Source of the DNA: Symsagittifera roscoffensis
Taxonomy: Eukaryota > Xenacoelomorpha > Acoela > Convolutidae
DNA: 60,000 nt
NCBI RefSeq assembly: GCF_963678635.1
Contig: NC_087064.1
Coordinates: forward strand, 74,153,465-74,213,464
Direction of reading: 5' to 3'
Both the position numbers and the translations under genes were made by a program. Position 1 is the stretch's first letter; each line of letters starts with the position of its first letter. The notes under the pieces are model-generated. The model worked only from the letters and a program-made list of their open reading frames with translations. It did not search any database and was not told the origin of the DNA. Shown here one piece after another: positions 1-9,930 of the stretch.

Positions 1-851
1 TTATCGGCCTTGTTTCCGCTTCGTAAGTTTTGTCCAGTTGCTAATTTAAGTTTCAATGCCTTGTTTGGCAGGTTTGCCTATAACTCCTGTTTGATTAAAA
101 AAAACAGGTATTATGAAAGTAAGGGTTTTTTATTTTTTTAGCTTAAGAAAATTTTAATACTTTTTGCAAAAAAAAAGTTCACCATAAACCTTTCTACTGA
201 ATTTCAAAAAAGGGGTATACATAGAAAGACTGCCCACATTTTTGTGCACCTGCATACTCCCCTGGTCTCTTTTGTTTTCCCCTTTTGTCTACATTCTTCG
301 AAAGTGGGGGGGGGGGGGGAGTTTAATGTTTGACCGCTATTTTTTTGAAAAGCACTCCTCAATAAGCGGTTATGCCCAAAATTTTTTTGCCCAAAATTAT
401 TGCCCTCGGAATAGTCAAATTTTTGAAATGACAATTTCAATCGAAAGAAGCGGTTACGGGATTTCTTGCAGAAGCGGGAGATTTTTCCTGCTGCTACTGT
501 AAGAAAAAAGGCTAGGTCTGTGGGAAAATTCCAAAATCTCAAAATATTTCACCCTTCTCACTTTAGTTGAGAAACAACTAAGGTTTTGTGCAAAGTCTAA
601 ATTTTGAAACAACGCATTTCGTCCCGCATCAATATTACAAATTCAAAAATATTAAATGCTTGCCTCCAAATTTAGCTGAGCCCTAGGTGTCCTTCATCGA
701 GGTATAAGAAAATTTTGGTTAATCTAGTTTTTTTCAACATTTCAGTTTTTTTACTCGTGCTTTTTATTGATTGTGTTGTATCTCAAGTGGTGCGAAGCTC
801 CGCTTCGCCCCTGTGCGTAAGTTGTGTTCATTATGTGTTATTTGTGTGCAG
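1..851 (+). other. Intron upstream of the first recognised PDE2A exon
   Basis: No coding exon is recognisable here. The stretch holds a run of G residues at about 306-318 and a hairpin GCGAAG-CTCC-GCTTCGC near 794-811. That hairpin resembles the tail of the hairpin-tailed repeat family described elsewhere in the window. It sits about 40 bases before the splice acceptor at 851. Confidence 0.5.
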
Positions 852-1081
852 GTGAGATTCTGAATATCAAGGACGCGTACGAGCACCCGCTGTTCTTCAC
901 GGGTGTGGACCAGAAGACGGGCTTCCGCACCCGCGCCATCCTCTGCTTCCCAATCATAGACGGCGACCAGGTGATCGGGGTGGCCGAACTGTGCAACAAA
1001 ATAGCCGGCAACTCCTTCTCCACCGAGGACGTCGAGGTCGCCAAGGCATTCTCCATCTACTGTGCAATTGCTATCGCCCAC
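852..1081 (+). CDS. PDE2A: PDE2A exon 1 in window: GAF-B domain, C-terminal two thirds
   Basis: The acceptor is TGTGTGCAG at 843-851 and the donor is GTAAGA at 1082. The exon starts with the last two bases of a codon (probably Gly) and ends in phase 0. It encodes [15 protein letters not shown], then GFRTR-ILCFPI, VIGVAEL and NKIAGNSF, and ends FSIYC-IAIAH. This is the core of the second GAF domain, which binds cGMP in PDE2. The NKFDE motif region reads N-K, then F, then D, with Val where the family normally has Glu. The exon is visibly more GC-rich than the flanking introns. No upstream exon could be recognised in 1-851. Confidence 0.92.
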
Positions 1082-4000
1082 GTAAGAAACCAACCACTAA
1101 ACTTATAACAGAGACCATAATCAGAATTAATCTTCATGAAATGTTCATTATGCTCATATTGTCGGAGATTGATTAGATTTGAGGGAAATGCAATTGGTTC
1201 TCTTTTTTAATTCATAAATCTATTATTAGCTACATTGAACTTAGCTACTGTTGCAATCAGAAGGTAGACTTTTTAGGCATAAAAGAACAGACTTTTCACT
1301 CATTTTAGTCTTGCTAATCTTTTGGCAATTGTCTTGAACTTGACTCTATCACATTCTATCACAAACATGATCGATGACTTAGTTAACATTTGATTTATTA
1401 ACTTCCTGATTTTTCAGTTCCATCTTGAAATATCTTGAAATTCGTTTTTGATTTAAAAATAGAAATTTCGTGTGAAATTGAGATATTATTTTGATTTGTT
1501 GACTTGTAGATTTCCCAATACCAGTAAAATCCTTCAAATTTGGTCTTCGTTTGGTTATGGAAACGGCAAACGAAATCTCACTGTTATTTTTATTTCCGGA
1601 CTTTCACATGCCTATATAGCAATTTTTCGTTCTCCTTTTTGAGTTTAAGATGGCAGGTAAAAATGTGATTTTTTGCTGTTTCCTGAGTTTTTCCATTTAC
1701 GATTTTCTTTTTGAGTGTAAGAACGACCGGTAACATTACGATTCTTCGAGCTTTTTATTTTTTTTTAAATTTCTAACGCAGAGATTGATGTTTTGCAAAT
1801 GGTCAATTTTTAGAAGTTGGCTGGGTTCGTTTAAGTGTAATGATTTCTTGAAAGTACTTGCGAAGCTAATAGTTAAAATTGGCTTTTTTATAGCATTCAT
1901 CACGCATCGTGCAGATTATCAATTCAAAATTTAACTGTCTCGCCGAAATTGTTAAAACTCAGACTAAAATGAAAAGCGCATGTAAGAAACTGCTTGAACA
2001 TGTACTGAAGAATAATTTGTTAATTAGAAATCACACTGTTATTGAACGTAGTGAGCACACGTACATAGGTCGTTATGATTTTTTTCCTTTGAATTTTTCA
2101 GGAAAAGTCTTAAAAGTTGTTCACGCTCAAATTAGATTTTTCGCAGTTTGACTTTTGTTTTTTTCTAAGTTCAGTTTAATTTCATTTGCTCAAAGGAAGA
2201 CAAACTATCCATTACGAATGTGCAATTGAGGCGAAAAAACGCAAATGATTTGGTTTTGAAAGTGGAATTTAAATTTTGGATGTCCCAGCGGAAAGCATAA
2301 CCTTTTGATAGTGTTCTCAAGTTTGCCTAATTTTATGGGAAAAGGTGAATTATAAAAACTTGGTTGAAAAATGATTAAAAATAAGTTAATCGCTCTCTTC
2401 GATTTCCTTGTTTGACTTTTTTCAAAAGTTGCAAACGTTTTAAACAATCAAGTTTTTTCGGCTTCCTAAAGTTTATCAAAACTTTGCCAACTATCTGTTA
2501 GCTATGTTATTTTAGTTTGAGTAGTGTTCAGTATTTTTATACCTAACACCATACTGTTTATGAAGAGCGAAATAGATTTGAATGCCTTTTGTGTTTCAGG
2601 GGGATGGGTTGTAAAACTATCAAAACATTTTTTAACTCAATTTTCTATAACAAAAATTTTGTTTTCGGCTCAATGGTCGTCGACTCTAATTTTGTTGCTT
2701 AGTTGTCGCTGGATGAATGGTTTTCAATGCGTTTTCAGTACTAACAATTGTATTTCTAGACTTGTTTCACTCAAATTTAACATCATTCGAGATAAACGTA
2801 AGAAGTTTTGGTGGATGTAGTTATTTTTCGACCTACTTTTTCAAATAGTTGCTTTTCGACTTGCGTCATTTTTTGTACCCGCTATCTTGTTATGCTGTGT
2901 TGTTGAATTGCATTGTTGAGGAGCTCCATTTAGAATCTGCGTTAAAACTAGCATTATAATACTTACTTGATTAAATATATAAAATTATTTTATAATTATT
3001 TAGAATCATCAATTTTAGGCCGACCAACACTACAACTTTTCTAAAGGCTCCGTTGGCGCCAATAAATACTAATTTTGAAGGGAAGCGCGCTCCATAAAAC
3101 AAAAAAGCATTTTTTAAAGTCAAAATTGTTTAAAAAGTGCCCAAAATTGGCTTTTTGACCTATTTGTTTTATCAAAAATTTGCCTGAGGCGCAAATTTTT
3201 TTGGGTTAAATAGAGTTTTTGTAGTTTTCTGGGAGTGCTCTGGAAATCAATTTGGTCGACGTGGAAAAAAGTGAAAATCCCCTCATCCCCCTCGAGAAAA
3301 TCTTAGATCCGCCCTTGTATAAATCTTCGCGATTTTTTTATACGAACGGAGCTTGTGCTATACTTAGTTTTTTCCAACCTAAGTGGAACTGAAAATTCTG
3401 TGGTCAATTTTTGTATACAATTCGTACATTATTCGGCGATTGTAGGTCCATGAAAGCGATTTTTCAAAGTTTTGAAGTCTCAAAAAAGTCCAGTTTTTTA
3501 TCGCTTGGAGGGATCAAGAAACAGTATTAAAAATGAATTCAATATAAATAAATATAGTTTGTTGTTTAATTTTGCTCGAAGTGAATTTTTTTGTGACGTG
3601 TTGTTTTTCAGAAAAAGAATATTTTTTCTTTGAAAAGTTGGTCTACCATTAATGTAAATAAGTGGTTCAGTTGTTGATTTTAATGTCTCGTATAATTTGC
3701 GGTGCTTCTATGTTATAATTTATGTGCTTTGTTAAAATGTGTAGTTATAATTGAGAATGTGTTTCAGTCTTTGCTTTACCGGAAAGTGCAGCAGGCGCAG
3801 AAGAAGATCCTGCTGACGAATGAGTTGATGCTGTACCACATGAAGAACCTGTCTGTGGACGAAGTGACTGCACTGCTGAGCGAGGAGAGGGAGAATGTGT
3901 GTGAGAAGTGGCCCGGCATAGACTCCTTCCTGTTCAATGCCCGCCTCACGATTCCATACTGCGAGACAGTGCGATGTGTGCTCAACATGTTCCACGAACT

Positions 4001-7000
4001 GGGATTCATTTCCAGGTCAGTCCAATCACGCTTCCTATCTATCTAACATCCTTATTCTGTTTGCAACTCCACGTAGTTTAAACAATTTTAGAAGCGGTGT
4101 TTTGAACGTTTGTGAAAGTTTCAGGGAACAATTCTTAACAAGCTACAATTCGTAACAAGCCAAAATTCGTATAAAGCGACAATTCGTTTATAGCAACAAT
4201 TCGTATAAAGTGAAAATTCGCTACAAACCATTGACATTTGATTTTTTTTGTGCTGGAATTAATATTTGACATCCCCTGATTGTGATGGGGTACTGTATTG
4301 TAAATATTATTTTGCTGTGAAATAAGTTACGGCGACAATTCGTAACAGGTGACAATTCTTAGGAAGTAAAATACGCTTGCTCCGCTGCGCTTACGTTCGG
4401 CACGAAAGGAATATTGCGCATAAATTAGTGTTTGTTCCTCAACTGATTGTTAAGAATTGTCGTCTGTTACGATTTGTTGCCTCTAAAGAATTGTCGCTTC
4501 ACGGCGTAATAAATAGTAATGTGATGGAAGTGAACATAAGTAGTCTACTGGCATCCTCTGGATTTAGGTGGCATCTGGACATGGATACTCTGGTGCAGTT
4601 CAGTCTGACAGTGAAACAGGGCTATCGGGAGGGCGTCTCCTACCACAATTGGTGGCATGCATTCTCAGTCGCACACTTCTTCTACCTTATCTGCAAAAAC
4701 TCAAAACACAGTGTTGCCAATCAACTCAGGTAACAACTCCACTTCAACCAACGCCCCCACTCCACCCCCTCTCAAACATACAGACCACTATTAGTTAGTT
4801 TACTGATGTTAGAGAGGCTTCAAGCGATGTGGCACAGTTAGTAGAAGCAGTAACCGGAAAGCCAACACGTTCAAGTTTTGTTTTTGAAACCGAATAGGGA
4901 TGCCTACGACTAGAGAGTTTCATTTTGGGGGATGGGTTTGATTTTTTTTCTATTTAATTTGGTTTTTATATCGGCTACGATTGAACAATCATTTTAAAGA
5001 TTGATGCATAGCTCGCACCTATATTTTTCACTCTCTTTGAAAATGTCCAATTTCGTCTTTCGTTCGATAAAATGGGCAGTGCTATATCGCCAATGGGTTC
5101 ATTAGCTGTCCTCTCATTGTTTCTGTTGCTTCATGTAATAATTTTCGTCTTGCATATTTACCATTAACAATGAGAAATAAATTCTTCTTCTACTATTCAC
5201 ATCCTTTTTTTATTAGTCACATCATGTGTAGGTAATCCCAATTGTTCGACGATATTTTTAGTCTCGAGCTTTTTACCTCTAAGCATCAGAAATTAATGGT
5301 TCGTAGTTTAATTATTTTTTTTTGTTCTGAAACGGGTCAAATTTGGCTTAGGACGTCAGAACGAGCGTTTTTTGGCAATTTAATTTTATTTAAACTAGCG
5401 TCAGCTTAGTGTTTTATTAAGAAACTTCTTTTTTTTTCTTAATTAAGTCGCAAATATTTGTGCCCTTTTTGGGCACTTTTACAGCTTTTTTGATACCATA
5501 TGCTTTGCCATTCGAATACTTATAAGGTAACACAGTTGATGCATTCTTAATTCATCGAATGAACCGAAAAAAAGCTATTTGGTTCAAACAACATAACAAT
5601 GATAAAAACTCTTTCAGAAATTTTCTTATTCAATACATCTTGCAATGATTTGAAATGCATAATTCATACAATGTGGCTTTATGCTTTGCATTTTTTTACA
5701 TGCAAAGTGGATTGGTATATTCTAAATTATTACTTGCAAAATTGTGTCTTGGTGTTTGGTACCACTTTTGCTGAATAGCTTTGGCGATTTGTTATGTATA
5801 TATATGTAGCTGCTTTCTTTGTTGTGGCTACTGTTTGTCGCTGGTTAAGCGTGCGTGGCTGAGTGGTTAGTGCGTGAGACTCAAAATCTCTTGATTGTAG
5901 TTGGTCGCAGATCGAATCCTAGGCCTAGCCGAGTTTTTGCTAATTCGAGGCTTATTTCTATTTTTTTCAATGCACTTTCTAGAGCTGATATTTGTCATGT
6001 TATTGCTAGTGTTTGCGAAGCTAAGCTTCGCATCTGTGTCAGATTCTTTTATCAAAAATCAAATCGCCAACAATTTGGCATTAACTATGCTTAGTGCCAT
6101 CGACATGAAATATCAGCGTTACATTGCCGTTAATTGTCGGTAAACTCCATTTGTGGCTTCCCAGGCGAAAAGCGTCTTGTGTTGTATATTTTAATTGTTT
6201 TTTAAGTTCAGATTTTTTCCTTTGTTAAAAAGAAGGCAAACTTCACTATCGAACAGGATAAGTGTAAAGTGATCAACTTCTAATTTCGAAAATGGATTTT
6301 ATGTATCATTTTCTCAGCGAAATTAGAAGTTTACTTATTGATCCAGTTTTCTCAAATTGAGTTAGTTTTATCAAAAAAGTGTCAATCATAAATTTTTCTA
6401 GAAGTTCAAAGCTTTAAGGCCATTTATGGTTTCTTGGACATTCGAAAGATGAGATTTTTTTCAAAAAACAGTCACTATTTTTTCCCGCTTACTTGCGTGC
6501 ATTGACCCTTTTCCAGCTTTCTGTTGGCTATGTTTCTCTGAATGTCACACTCAATGAGGATCAATTGAGTCAATTTTAAAGTGTGTGTGGATGTATTTCA
6601 GTGACCTGGAGACGTTTGTGACGTTCATTGCATGTCTGTGTCATGACATCGACCACAGAGGCACCAATAACTCCTTCGAAATCAACTCGGTAAGGCCCCC
6701 AACACACATCGACCACCATCATCAGCTGCATAATACACACAGTTACTCTAATAGTTACAATTATGGTTGTCGAAATCGTAGAGTGCCATCAAATATATGA
6801 CGAGATCATCATAGTCAGACGAGATCATTTTTATAGTACAGTTTCTGGATGTGAAAAGTTAAAAAACAACCTATAACTATGTTGGAACAGCCTGTCCAAT
6901 TACTTCCAGTCACTTCGAGAAAAAAACTAGTTCATCGCCTGCTCTAACTGATGATGAACTGAATACATTTCAATACAAACAAAGGTGAATAAAAATATAT

Positions 7001-9120
7001 GCTGATGATGATCTTCATGATATACTAAAATGTGAGCTCAACGAAAAGATATGCCTTCTGAATTGTACAAACTGTATTGCTTCGCGATGACAAAATCAAT
7101 TAGCGTTATTACTGCGAAGAGAGATCGTCATGAATAAATAATCAGAGTGTTGATGAAACTGTATATTTGCATACAACTTTTTAATTCAATTAAAGACATT
7201 TTATCGCAGAAAAAGGAAATTATCCTCCCAGGGCGTCAAATTTGTCAATTTAAAATTAGTTTTTTTGTCGAAAATCAATTTTGGAGTTTTCTTTTCTTGA
7301 GCTCCACAATCGAAAGAAATTAATATATATCCCTTAAATGGTAATTTCATGCTAAAATGAGAGTTAAATTTAAATATTATTGAGGTATTTCCGTCAGGAA
7401 CGCAGCTAGATTATTTATGCAGGCTTTCAGAATTTTTTTAAACCTTTTTAATTACAAATACATTTTTGTGACTGCGAGTTAGTGGCGCTTTGACAAAAAC
7501 TGTTTAAATGAAAATGTGGATAGATTTTTGGACCGAAATATTTACGAGTATTACGCCGGCTTCCCTTTCAAAGTTAAGGAATGTATCAAAACGTATAGAA
7601 CATCTGAGAGTAAATATTTGTGTTTGTATGTTTAGAAAAGCACGCTAGCTTCTCTGTACAGCTCACAGGGCTCGGTGATGGAGAGACACCACTTCGCCCA
7701 GACAGTGGCCATTCTCAATAGTGGCAGCTGCAACATATTCTCCTCCCTTCCTGACAACCAGTTCAAAGGAGCCCTCGACATCCTGCAGAACAACATCCTC
7801 GCTACCGACCTCGCCCACCATTTCAAGATCATGGGCAAACTGAAGGAGATGGCCATTCATGGGTATAAAGTGGACGACGACAAACACCACGAGATGCTGC
7901 TATGCCTCATCATGACCTCGTGTGACCTGTCAGATCAGACCAAAGACTGGAACAATCTCATCGAAGTCGCAGTTAGTAACCCTATCAAATCCGGTCCGAC
8001 AGCTCATGGAATAAATTTGTTAATAAGTTCATAAATTGTGAAGTATTCACTTAATTTACAGAAATTTGGGCGCAGTTTACTGTAGTGGTGTTCTAGTAGT
8101 TTAGTTTCAACTTTGTATAATTTGTTTTTATTTCTGTAGTGATGATGCTGATGTTTGTGTTTTGCGCAGGAGAGTCTGTACGAGGAGTTTTTCAACCAGG
8201 GAGACCTGGAGAGGGAGATGGGAGCTCAGCCGAATGAGATGATGGACAGGCACAGGGCACACATCCCAGAACAGCAGATCAGCTTCCTCGACAACGTCGC
8301 AATACCCACCTTCCAGTAAGCATCCTCTTATCCCCATACCAACAACCTAATAAGGGGTAGGATTTAGGCAAGACGCCCCCTCCCTCCACGGGAATTCGGT
8401 ACCTGTGCCCAAAGAGTTCCCCTTGGCATTTTTTACAACATCCATTTTGGGCTGACTAACCTATTAATTTTAAAGGCGCCATCGGCGCCAGTTACTTTGA
8501 TTTTGAGATAGAAGTCCATTACTGGCTCAATTCTGCAAAAATTTGCCTGCGGTGCAGAAATTGCTTCTTCAAATGGATTTTTCTGGCGTTTCAGGGTAAA
8601 ACGTGGATCAAAACTTTGATTTTTGAAAAGGCTGCCTTTCCTCGCTAGCGATCCGCCTTTCCTCAACCTTTTCTTAGTTTGTGCTGCTTGACAAGGTTCT
8701 AGGATTGATTCAAGACGTGAATAATTTTTTTCTGATTTTTCCTTGATACGTCGACCGAATAATTTTGACCTATTTGTTTTCGTGTCATGTCTAAATAGTA
8801 AGTTTTGCTTTAGATTGCTGAGTGACTTTTTGCCTGAGACTCAAGAGGCTCTGGATGAAGTGCACTTGAACAGGCGTAGGTGGGATGTTGTGAAGAGCGA
8901 GGTGGGAGACAGGAACATCATGGTCAAAGGCAAACTGGACATCAAACACCTGGACGTAGACCGACTCCTAAGAGAGAAAGAGAGCGAGGCGGCGAACAAC
9001 AGCAGTCCAGATACACACAACGCAGTAGACACACACTCTGGCTCAGAATCACACAACTCAACTTCGAACCAAAATAACAACAACACATCTCAAAACTGTG
9101 TGGCCAACTCGAAACATTGA
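852..9120 (+). CDS. PDE2A: PDE2A-like cGMP-stimulated 3',5'-cyclic nucleotide phosphodiesterase (3' part of gene, 7 exons)
   Basis: Spliced gene, partial at the 5' end. The exons are 852-1081, 3768-4015, 4568-4729, 6602-6689, 7636-7971, 8170-8315 and 8814-9120. All junctions are GT-AG, the phases fit throughout, and the sum is 504 codons plus stop after the two bases of a split first codon. The product covers most of GAF-B (from EILN), the helical linker and the full class I PDE catalytic domain. Catalytic landmarks seen are [27 protein letters not shown] and QISF. In human PDE2A these hold the general acid and metal histidines, the metal aspartates, and the invariant glutamine with its clamp phenylalanine. 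The family hydrolyses cAMP and cGMP and is activated when cGMP binds GAF-B. Residue-by-residue similarity to vertebrate PDE2A across every exon makes this isoform far more likely than PDE5, 6, 10 or 11. The N-terminal region and GAF-A lie upstream of the window. The C-terminal tail is Asn/Ser/His-rich and looks lineage-specific. Confidence 0.93.
2040..2520 (+). repeat. Dispersed repeat family B, intronic copy
   Basis: Shares ordered words with 6180-6560, 13570-13960 and 14270-14630 on the plus strand, and with 17280-17640, 52270-52640 and 56840-57200 on the minus strand. In plus orientation the common path runs: TTTCATTTGCT/AAGGAAAAC, then ACTATCGAA or similar, then CAAATTCGAAAATGGAA, and ends with a pyrimidine-rich CTTTTCCAACT-GTTGGCTATG. 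No coding capacity is seen. The class of element is unknown. Confidence 0.55.
3010..3315 (+). mobile_element. Non-autonomous DNA-transposon fragment with CAGGGGCGGATC-type end
   Basis: The right end reads CTCGAGAAAATCTTAGATCC then GCCCTTG at 3291-3315. This is one or two changes from the terminus CCTAGATCCGCCCCTG at 27000, 34174 and 35978. The body (GCGCGCTCC, TTTGCCTGAGGCGCAA, GGAAATCAATTTGGTCGAC) parallels 26740-27000. It is an old, diverged copy within an intron. Confidence 0.65.
3768..4015 (+). CDS. PDE2A: PDE2A exon 2 in window: GAF-B to catalytic linker
   Basis: The acceptor is GTTTCAG at 3761-3767 and the donor is GTCAGT at 4016. The exon begins in phase 0 with [11 protein letters not shown], directly continuing the IAH end of the previous exon, as in vertebrate PDE2A. 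It continues with [11 protein letters not shown], the connecting helix, and then the first helices of the catalytic domain. It ends ELGFIS plus two bases of an Arg codon (phase 2). The conserved 'YHMK' stretch is a good family marker. The middle ([12 protein letters not shown]) is poorly conserved, as expected for this loop. Confidence 0.9.
4124..4502 (+). repeat. 17-bp minisatellite with terminal inverted block
   Basis: Six direct 17-bp units with consensus near GCGACAATTCGTAWAAA fill 4124-4227. Three more direct units lie at 4331-4375. Three units in inverted orientation lie at 4447-4502 (AAGAATTGTCG, ACGATTTGTTGC, AAGAATTGTCGC). Opposed repeat blocks with a unique centre look like a small foldback-type non-autonomous element in PDE2A intron 2. 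It adjoins the exon at 4568. Confidence 0.65.
4568..4729 (+). CDS. PDE2A: PDE2A exon 3 in window: catalytic domain with HNWWHAF
   Basis: The acceptor is ATTTAG at 4562-4567 and the donor is GTAACA at 4730. The exon starts with one base completing an Arg codon and ends in phase 2. It encodes [30 protein letters not shown] and HFFYLICKN. The HNWxHAF motif carries the proton-donor histidine and the first metal-binding histidine of class I PDEs. The usual Met between the two aromatic positions is Trp here. The open frame extends upstream into the intron only by chance, across the minisatellite at 4124-4502. Confidence 0.92.
5397..6032 (+). mobile_element. Hairpin-tailed SINE-like element, subfamily 1 (class II tRNA-like core)
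   Basis: The head reads TAAGTCGCAAATATTTGTGCC near 5445-5466. The tRNA-like core has an A-box-like TGGCTGAGTGGTTAG (5856-5870), an anticodon-arm-like GAGACTCAAAATCTC, and a B-box-like GATCGAATCC (5910-5919). The tail is the hairpin GCGAAGCTAAGCTTCGC (6016-6032) followed by ATCTGTGT. Related copies lie at 12998-13560 and 14750-15262. The acceptor ends do not pair, so it is not a functional tRNA gene. The loop resembles a Leu(CAA) or altered Ser anticodon. No open frame is present, so it is presumably mobilised in trans. Confidence 0.7.
6180..6560 (+). repeat. Dispersed repeat family B copy
   Basis: Closely parallels 14270-14630: CTTCACTATCGAACAG, AGTGTAAAG, TTCGAAAATGG, TTTATCAAAAAAGTGTC, then CTTTCTGTTGGCTATG. 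It directly follows a hairpin-tailed element, an order also seen at 13003-13960. Confidence 0.6.
6602..6689 (+). CDS. PDE2A: PDE2A exon 4 in window: metal-binding HD motif
   Basis: Short 88-base exon. The acceptor is TATTTCAG ending at 6601 and the donor is GTAAGG at 6690. It runs from phase 2 to phase 0. It encodes [20 protein letters not shown] followed by TNNSFEINS. HDxDHRGTNN is the diagnostic PDE signature; its His and Asp coordinate the catalytic zinc and magnesium ions. All signature residues are intact. Confidence 0.93.
6690..7635 (+). other. PDE2A intron without recognised features
   Basis: AT-rich intron. I see no repeat copy, exon or RNA gene in it. A short frame reading on from the previous exon stops at 6800 and is not coding. 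Confidence 0.5.
7636..7971 (+). CDS. PDE2A: PDE2A exon 5 in window: catalytic core
   Basis: Longest catalytic exon. The acceptor is TGTTTAG at 7629-7635, the donor is GTTAGT at 7972, and both ends are in phase 0. It starts [20 protein letters not shown], matching the vertebrate '[16 protein letters not shown]' segment. It continues through [13 protein letters not shown] and [16 protein letters not shown]. The Asp of TSCDLSDQ is the third metal-ligand aspartate of the family. An open frame runs into the intron after 7971 and should not be counted as coding. Confidence 0.93.
8170..8315 (+). CDS. PDE2A: PDE2A exon 6 in window: glutamine switch and hydrophobic clamp
   Basis: The acceptor is TTTGCGCAG at 8161-8169 and the donor is GTAAGC at 8316. 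The exon runs from phase 0 to phase 2. It encodes [18 protein letters not shown], then MMDR and [15 protein letters not shown]. The Gln of QISF contacts the purine ring and the Phe three residues later is the clamp residue in PDE2. Both are present, so dual cAMP/cGMP specificity is plausible. Confidence 0.92.
8345..8665 (+). mobile_element. Diverged copy of the CAGGGGCGGATC-type element in PDE2A intron 6
   Basis: Shares GGGCTGACTAACC, GGCGCCATCGGCGCC, TTTGCCTGCGGTGCAG and a decayed end GCGATCCGCCTTTCC with 3010-3315 and 26700-27000. It fills most of the 498-bp intron. Confidence 0.5.
8814..9120 (+). CDS. PDE2A: PDE2A terminal coding exon with Asn/Ser/His-rich tail
   Basis: The acceptor is TGCTTTAG at 8806-8813. 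The first base completes a Gln codon, and the stop TGA is at 9118-9120. The start ([20 protein letters not shown] and then RW) matches the last helices of the PDE2 catalytic domain. After about residue 50 of the exon the sequence turns into a low-complexity tail with many Asn, Ser, Thr and His residues. The tail has no conserved PDE2 counterpart that I recognise and is probably disordered. Confidence 0.9.
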
Positions 9121-9930
9121 CAACCGCAGAATAATTTAAGCGTTTTTCTATCCTATCGAAGTGGAAGGAAGATTTGTTATAGGGAGGTTTTAAGTGAAAA
9201 TGTGATTGTTTTTGGAGGAAACAGAGAGAAAAAAGGACGAAGGATCTCTTAGAATCATTCAGTCAATAGTCGTCTTCTTCTGTCGTCTCTATGTTACTCT
9301 ATTTCTTTATCTGCTAAATACCCAGTAGAGATGTGTATCGTTTGGCTACTGTAGCCAATTTCCATTTTGATTGAACTACAATTTACTATCTCACTTTCAG
9401 TATCCCAGCAAAACAATTTAGCAATCAGAACAACCTTAGACAAGCTATGTTATTTTGGAAATCTTGCTGCAGAAAACAACAAAAGAGAATGCTGTCGAAT
9501 GGTACTTCAGTATTGTTTGGATACCTGTGTCAGAACTGGCAGTTTTTCTCTGATTACCATTATATGCTGTCTGCAATGCGGTGTGTGTGTAAATAGGAAT
9601 TGTTATTCTGCAATGTGAATTTGCAGATGAGACGAAGAAATAGTCATATTCATTCGCTGGCCGAAAAGGAAGAAGCTACATGTATATCAACATAAACTGT
9701 CTACCAAGGGATTAAAGAGTTGAAAAACAAAACAATTTTTTAGATGATTTATTTTTTAAGAAGGTATCAGATAATAATGTTGTAATTTCCGCAATGTATA
9801 TTTCCAGGAGAAACAAATTAAAAAGTGTAATTTGCGTTTGATTGTTCTTCTGTTTTCATGTAAAAATTAGTCTTCACATAAAACTGAAAACAATTAATAA
9901 ACGAAGGTGCAGAATTATGTAATAAAGAAG
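9121..9930 (+). other. Probable 3' untranslated region of the PDE2A-like gene
   Basis: About 0.8 kb of AT-rich sequence follows the stop codon. It lacks the dispersed repeats that fill the neighbouring DNA and ends near two poly(A) signal hexamers. An 83-codon open frame at 9367-9618 has no recognisable similarity and is likely chance. Confidence 0.5.
9896..9926 (+). terminator. Two candidate polyadenylation signals of the PDE2A-like gene
   Basis: AATAAA occurs at 9896-9901 and 9921-9926, about 780-800 bases after the stop codon. Weaker variants lie at about 9710 and 9818. Which one is used cannot be told from sequence alone. Confidence 0.4.

Larger units (their letters stand above)
1082..3767 (+). 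other. PDE2A intron with repeat fragments
   Basis: Large intron with no recognisable exon. From about 2040 to 2520 it resembles 13570-13960 (shared words around ACATAGGTCGTTAT and CTATCTGTTAGCTATGTT), a copy of a dispersed repeat of about 370-480 bp. From 3010 to 3315 it holds a copy of the element that ends GATCCGCCC(C/T)TG. Confidence 0.6.
4730..6601 (+). other. PDE2A intron containing a hairpin-tailed tRNA-like element
   Basis: This intron holds a hairpin-tailed element at about 5397-6032 and a family B repeat copy at about 6180-6560. The remainder (4730-5396) is AT-rich with no recognised feature. Confidence 0.6.

Noticed and set aside
1-40. Possible exon end at the left edge before GTAAGT at 23
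   Set aside because: None of the three frames resembles the PDE2 GAF-B sequence that should precede the exon at 852, and the required phase 1 end with Gly is not met convincingly.
5850-5925. Possible functional tRNA gene (Leu/Ser type)
   Set aside because: A and B boxes are recognisable, but the acceptor ends do not pair. The same segment recurs inside a longer repeat at 15107-15180. It is a tRNA-derived module.
6016-6032. GCGAAG hairpin tail as a Helitron 3' end
   Set aside because: The hairpin is strong, but no CTRR tetranucleotide follows at the right distance in a consistent way across copies. The genuine Helitron-like elements here have a different hairpin and CTAG.
9367-9618. 83-codon open frame after the PDE2A stop
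   Set aside because: It is in the presumed 3' untranslated region, with no similarity, splice signals or biased composition.
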